Both the position numbers and the translations under genes were made by a program. Positions 6,279-7,755 of a DNA stretch of 7,755 nt are shown piece after piece (position 1 is the stretch's first letter; the number at the start of each line of letters is the position of its first letter). The stretch is taken from positions 1 to 7,755 of the forward strand of contig JAENWZ010000099.1 of assembly GCA_016649795.1 (NCBI GenBank). Reading direction: 5' to 3'. The notes below the pieces were generated by a model that worked only from the letters and a program-made list of their open reading frames with translations, searched no databases and had not been told where the DNA came from. The DNA is from Proteiniphilum sp. (GTDB lineage: Bacteria > Bacteroidota > Bacteroidia > Bacteroidales > Dysgonomonadaceae).

Positions 6279-6447
6279 CGGAACAGTTGTCGTGGTGTCA
6301 CATGATCGTGATTTTCTGGATGGTCTCGTCACAAAAGTATATGAATTCGGTCACCGCAAAGTGACCGAACATCTGGAGGATATTTATGGTTTCCTTGACA
6401 AAAAGAAAATGGAGAACCTGCGTGAATTAGAGAGTAAAACCAATTAG
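6265..6447 (+). pseudogene. Out-of-frame 3' remnant of the ABC-F gene
   Basis: From EFDGTVVVVSHDRDFLDGLV onward this frame is the end of an ABC-F second ATPase domain: the H-loop histidine in VVSHDRDFL, then VYEFGHRKV and a charged C-terminal helix ending in MENLRELESKTN. It is in a different frame from 5097-6278 and overlaps its end. The ATG at 6265 is probably accidental at the junction, so this is not an independent gene. Codon use and sequence quality still look intact, suggesting the break is recent. Confidence 0.85.
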
Positions 6448-6456
6448 AAATAAGAG

Positions 6457-6918
6457 CTATCTGTTGCGACTTTTACCCTGTCCGCTTCTGAAATTTGATA
6501 CCTCTTTCTGGATAAAGCTTCTTTCTGCTTGCTGGGCCTTGAACAGTTTTTCGGGTGTAAGTACCTTTTCGAATTTTGCTGCGTACTCTTTATCGAACGC
6601 TGCCTCTTTGATTTTCACATCTACATCATCTTCCAGCATTTTTCTGTATTCTGCGTCAGAGATATTGCTGTTGTCTTTAATGCGTTGTATCTTGTCTCTG
6701 TGACGTTTATGCAGGTCGAATTTTTTCTTCGTCAATTCGGTGTTCAGTGGAAAATATTTGTTGGCCTCATTCTGAGTGAGTCCTGCCTCCTTCTTCACAA
6801 ACTCCATCTTCCTTTTTTCGAAATCTGCCATATTCATTTTTTTGTTCTGGGCAGAGAGAGTGGAGATATGCATTGGAAGCAAAAGGGCAAACAATAGCAA
6901 AATAATACTTTTTCTCAT
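6457..6918 (-). CDS. Exported Spy/CpxP-like small protein
   Basis: 153 residues with a clear signal peptide: MRKS, then a hydrophobic stretch (5-16), with likely cleavage around LSAQ (21-24). The mature part is very rich in K, E, D and R and predicted to be helical, with LTQNEANKYFPL (47-58) and LTPEKLFKAQQAER (120-133). These resemble the paired LTxxQ-type motifs of periplasmic Spy/CpxP chaperones and related metal-stress proteins, but are not exact. It is the third gene after the sigma factor and the membrane protein, 34 bp after the latter, consistent with an envelope-stress effector or sensor. It ends 9 bp from the converging ABC-F remnant. Function by family resemblance only. Confidence 0.72.
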   Translation of the reverse strand: MRKSIILLLFALLLPMHISTLSAQNKKMNMADFEKRKMEFVKKEAGLTQNEANKYFPLNTELTKKKFDLHKRHRDKIQRIKDNSNISDAEYRKMLEDDVDVKIKEAAFDKEYAAKFEKVLTPEKLFKAQQAERSFIQKEVSNFRSGQGKSRNR

Positions 6919-6952
6919 AACAAGTTTTCTCTTATAAAGATGTATGATACTT

Positions 6953-7375
6953 CTAGTTCAAATAATACTGATTATACATATAATCATAATAACCGTCATC
7001 GATGATTTGTTCCTCGAGATACTCATAGAACTCCTCTTCGGTAATCTGCACGGTTGACCAGTAGTTTTCAACCAGGGGCGATCCTGTCAATGTTTGCTGA
7101 GTAGCTGTCTCACTGGATGCCATATTGTTTTCTCCGTTGTTTTGGGTGATAAAATTGATGGTGATGTATAACCCAACAAACATGGCTGCCATGTAAACCC
7201 ACGGTTTCACTTTGTCCCATATGGGTACCGTGCGGGGTTTTACTCTCTTCTTTTCCGGCAGACGATTCATTATTTCTTCATTGAATTGCGCGAAATAATT
7301 TTCGGGTACTTTAAAAGGATTTTTGCTCTTTTCTATTCCTATTAATTTGTTAATTTTTGTTTCCATTCCTTTCAT
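6953..7375 (-). CDS. Single-pass membrane protein, probable anti-sigma partner of the ECF sigma factor
   Basis: 140 residues that I cannot assign to a named family. A soluble N-terminal part includes NPFKVPENYFAQFNEEIMNRLPE (19-41 region), a pattern often seen in Bacteroidota proteins encoded after ECF sigma genes. A basic stretch KKRVKPR (42-48) precedes one transmembrane helix (about 58-77), so the N-terminus should be cytoplasmic. The outer tail is strikingly acidic and tyrosine-rich (114-139). Its place 45 bp after the sigma gene and its topology suggest an anti-sigma factor, although no zinc-binding HxxxCxxC motif is present. The start at M1 or M4 cannot be decided from sequence. Confidence 0.65.
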   Translation of the reverse strand: MKGMETKINKLIGIEKSKNPFKVPENYFAQFNEEIMNRLPEKKRVKPRTVPIWDKVKPWVYMAAMFVGLYITINFITQNNGENNMASSETATQQTLTGSPLVENYWSTVQITEEEFYEYLEEQIIDDGYYDYMYNQYYLN

Positions 7376-7420
7376 TTTTTGCGCTGTACTGATGAATAGA
7401 CATAATGAAGGGTAAAAGGT

Positions 7421-7755
7421 TTAATTGGGTTCACCTAAGAACTTTTCGATTTTTTTTACTGCATGATGATAGGATGCTTTCAAGGCTCCGACAGAGGTGC
7501 CGAGGATGTCGGACATCTCTTCATATTTTATCTCTTCGAAGTATTTCATCTGAAAAACGAGGCGTTGTTTTTCGGGGAGAGTGAGGATGGCTTTTTGTAA
7601 AAGCAGTTGTGCTTCATCCCCGTCGAAGTACTGGTCGCCCTCAAGCGTGTTGATTAGGAACGAGTCATCTGCATCAATGGACACATTGTTCTGACTCCGC
7701 TTCTTGTTTAGGTGGGTGATGCTTTCGTTGATGGCAATACGGTACAACCAGGTGG
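7421..7755 (-). CDS. ECF-type RNA polymerase sigma factor (N-terminus beyond window edge)
   Basis: Only the last 110 full codons are visible. The reading frame stays open to the right edge, beginning TWLYRIAINES, the typical end of sigma region 2. After a short linker, region 4 holds LTLPEKQRLVFQMKYFEEIK, then EEMSDILGTSVGALKASYHH, the helix-turn-helix that reads the -35 element, and a K-rich end. The apparent start at 7747 would be a TTG inside the conserved WLYRIA, so it is not the true start. With the two genes behind it, it forms a sigma / membrane protein / exported protein cluster transcribed leftward; ECF sigma factors of this kind usually answer cell-envelope signals. Confidence 0.92.
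   Translation of the reverse strand, partial: TWLYRIAINESITHLNKKRSQNNVSIDADDSFLINTLEGDQYFDGDEAQLLLQKAILTLPEKQRLVFQMKYFEEIKYEEMSDILGTSVGALKASYHHAVKKIEKFLGEPN

Noticed and set aside
7421..7747. TTG at 7747 as the start of the sigma factor gene
   Set aside because: It falls within conserved WLYRIA of sigma region 2, and the frame remains open to the window edge, so the gene is simply cut.

Overview
The window reads as chromosomal DNA of a Bacteroidales-type member of the Bacteroidota. Three independent signs support this: several TTTG-N19/20-TAnnTTTG promoters of the Bacteroidota type, genes without clear Shine-Dalgarno sequences, and a tmRNA with a GNNNYALAA tag and no encoded CCA end. A genus cannot be fixed from the sequence; gene content fits an anaerobic fermenter.

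Layout. Positions 1-2967 (minus strand) hold an apparent operon nfnA-nfnB-pdxB. The first two encode the subunits of a flavin-based electron-bifurcating NADH-dependent ferredoxin:NADP+ oxidoreductase. The third, cut by the left edge, is erythronate-4-phosphate dehydrogenase of vitamin B6 synthesis and overlaps nfnB by ATGA. Divergent from nfnA, on the plus strand, lies ssrA (tmRNA, 3272-3666) with a well-formed promoter and a leader hairpin. Positions 3667-4076 hold no recognisable gene. Positions 4077-4849 (minus) carry a HicA toxin / HicB antitoxin pair, unusual in its 173-bp spacer, which contains an imperfect ~30-bp direct repeat. A strong promoter with possible operator repeats precedes hicA.

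From 5097 (plus) there is an ABC-F ATPase gene whose second ATPase domain has lost its middle part through an out-of-frame deletion, leaving a 393-residue truncated product and an out-of-frame 3' remnant (to 6447). Converging on it from the right (minus strand) is a three-gene cluster: the 3' part of an ECF sigma factor (from the right edge to 7421), a single-pass membrane protein in the usual place of an anti-sigma factor (7375-6953), and an exported Spy/CpxP-like small protein (6918-6457). Together these look like an envelope-stress module.

Most of the window is ordinary housekeeping sequence. The points deserving a second look are the broken ABC-F gene, the architecture of the hicAB locus with its repeats, and the gene-poor stretch directly after the 3' end of ssrA. 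I see no convincing novel defence or mobile system.
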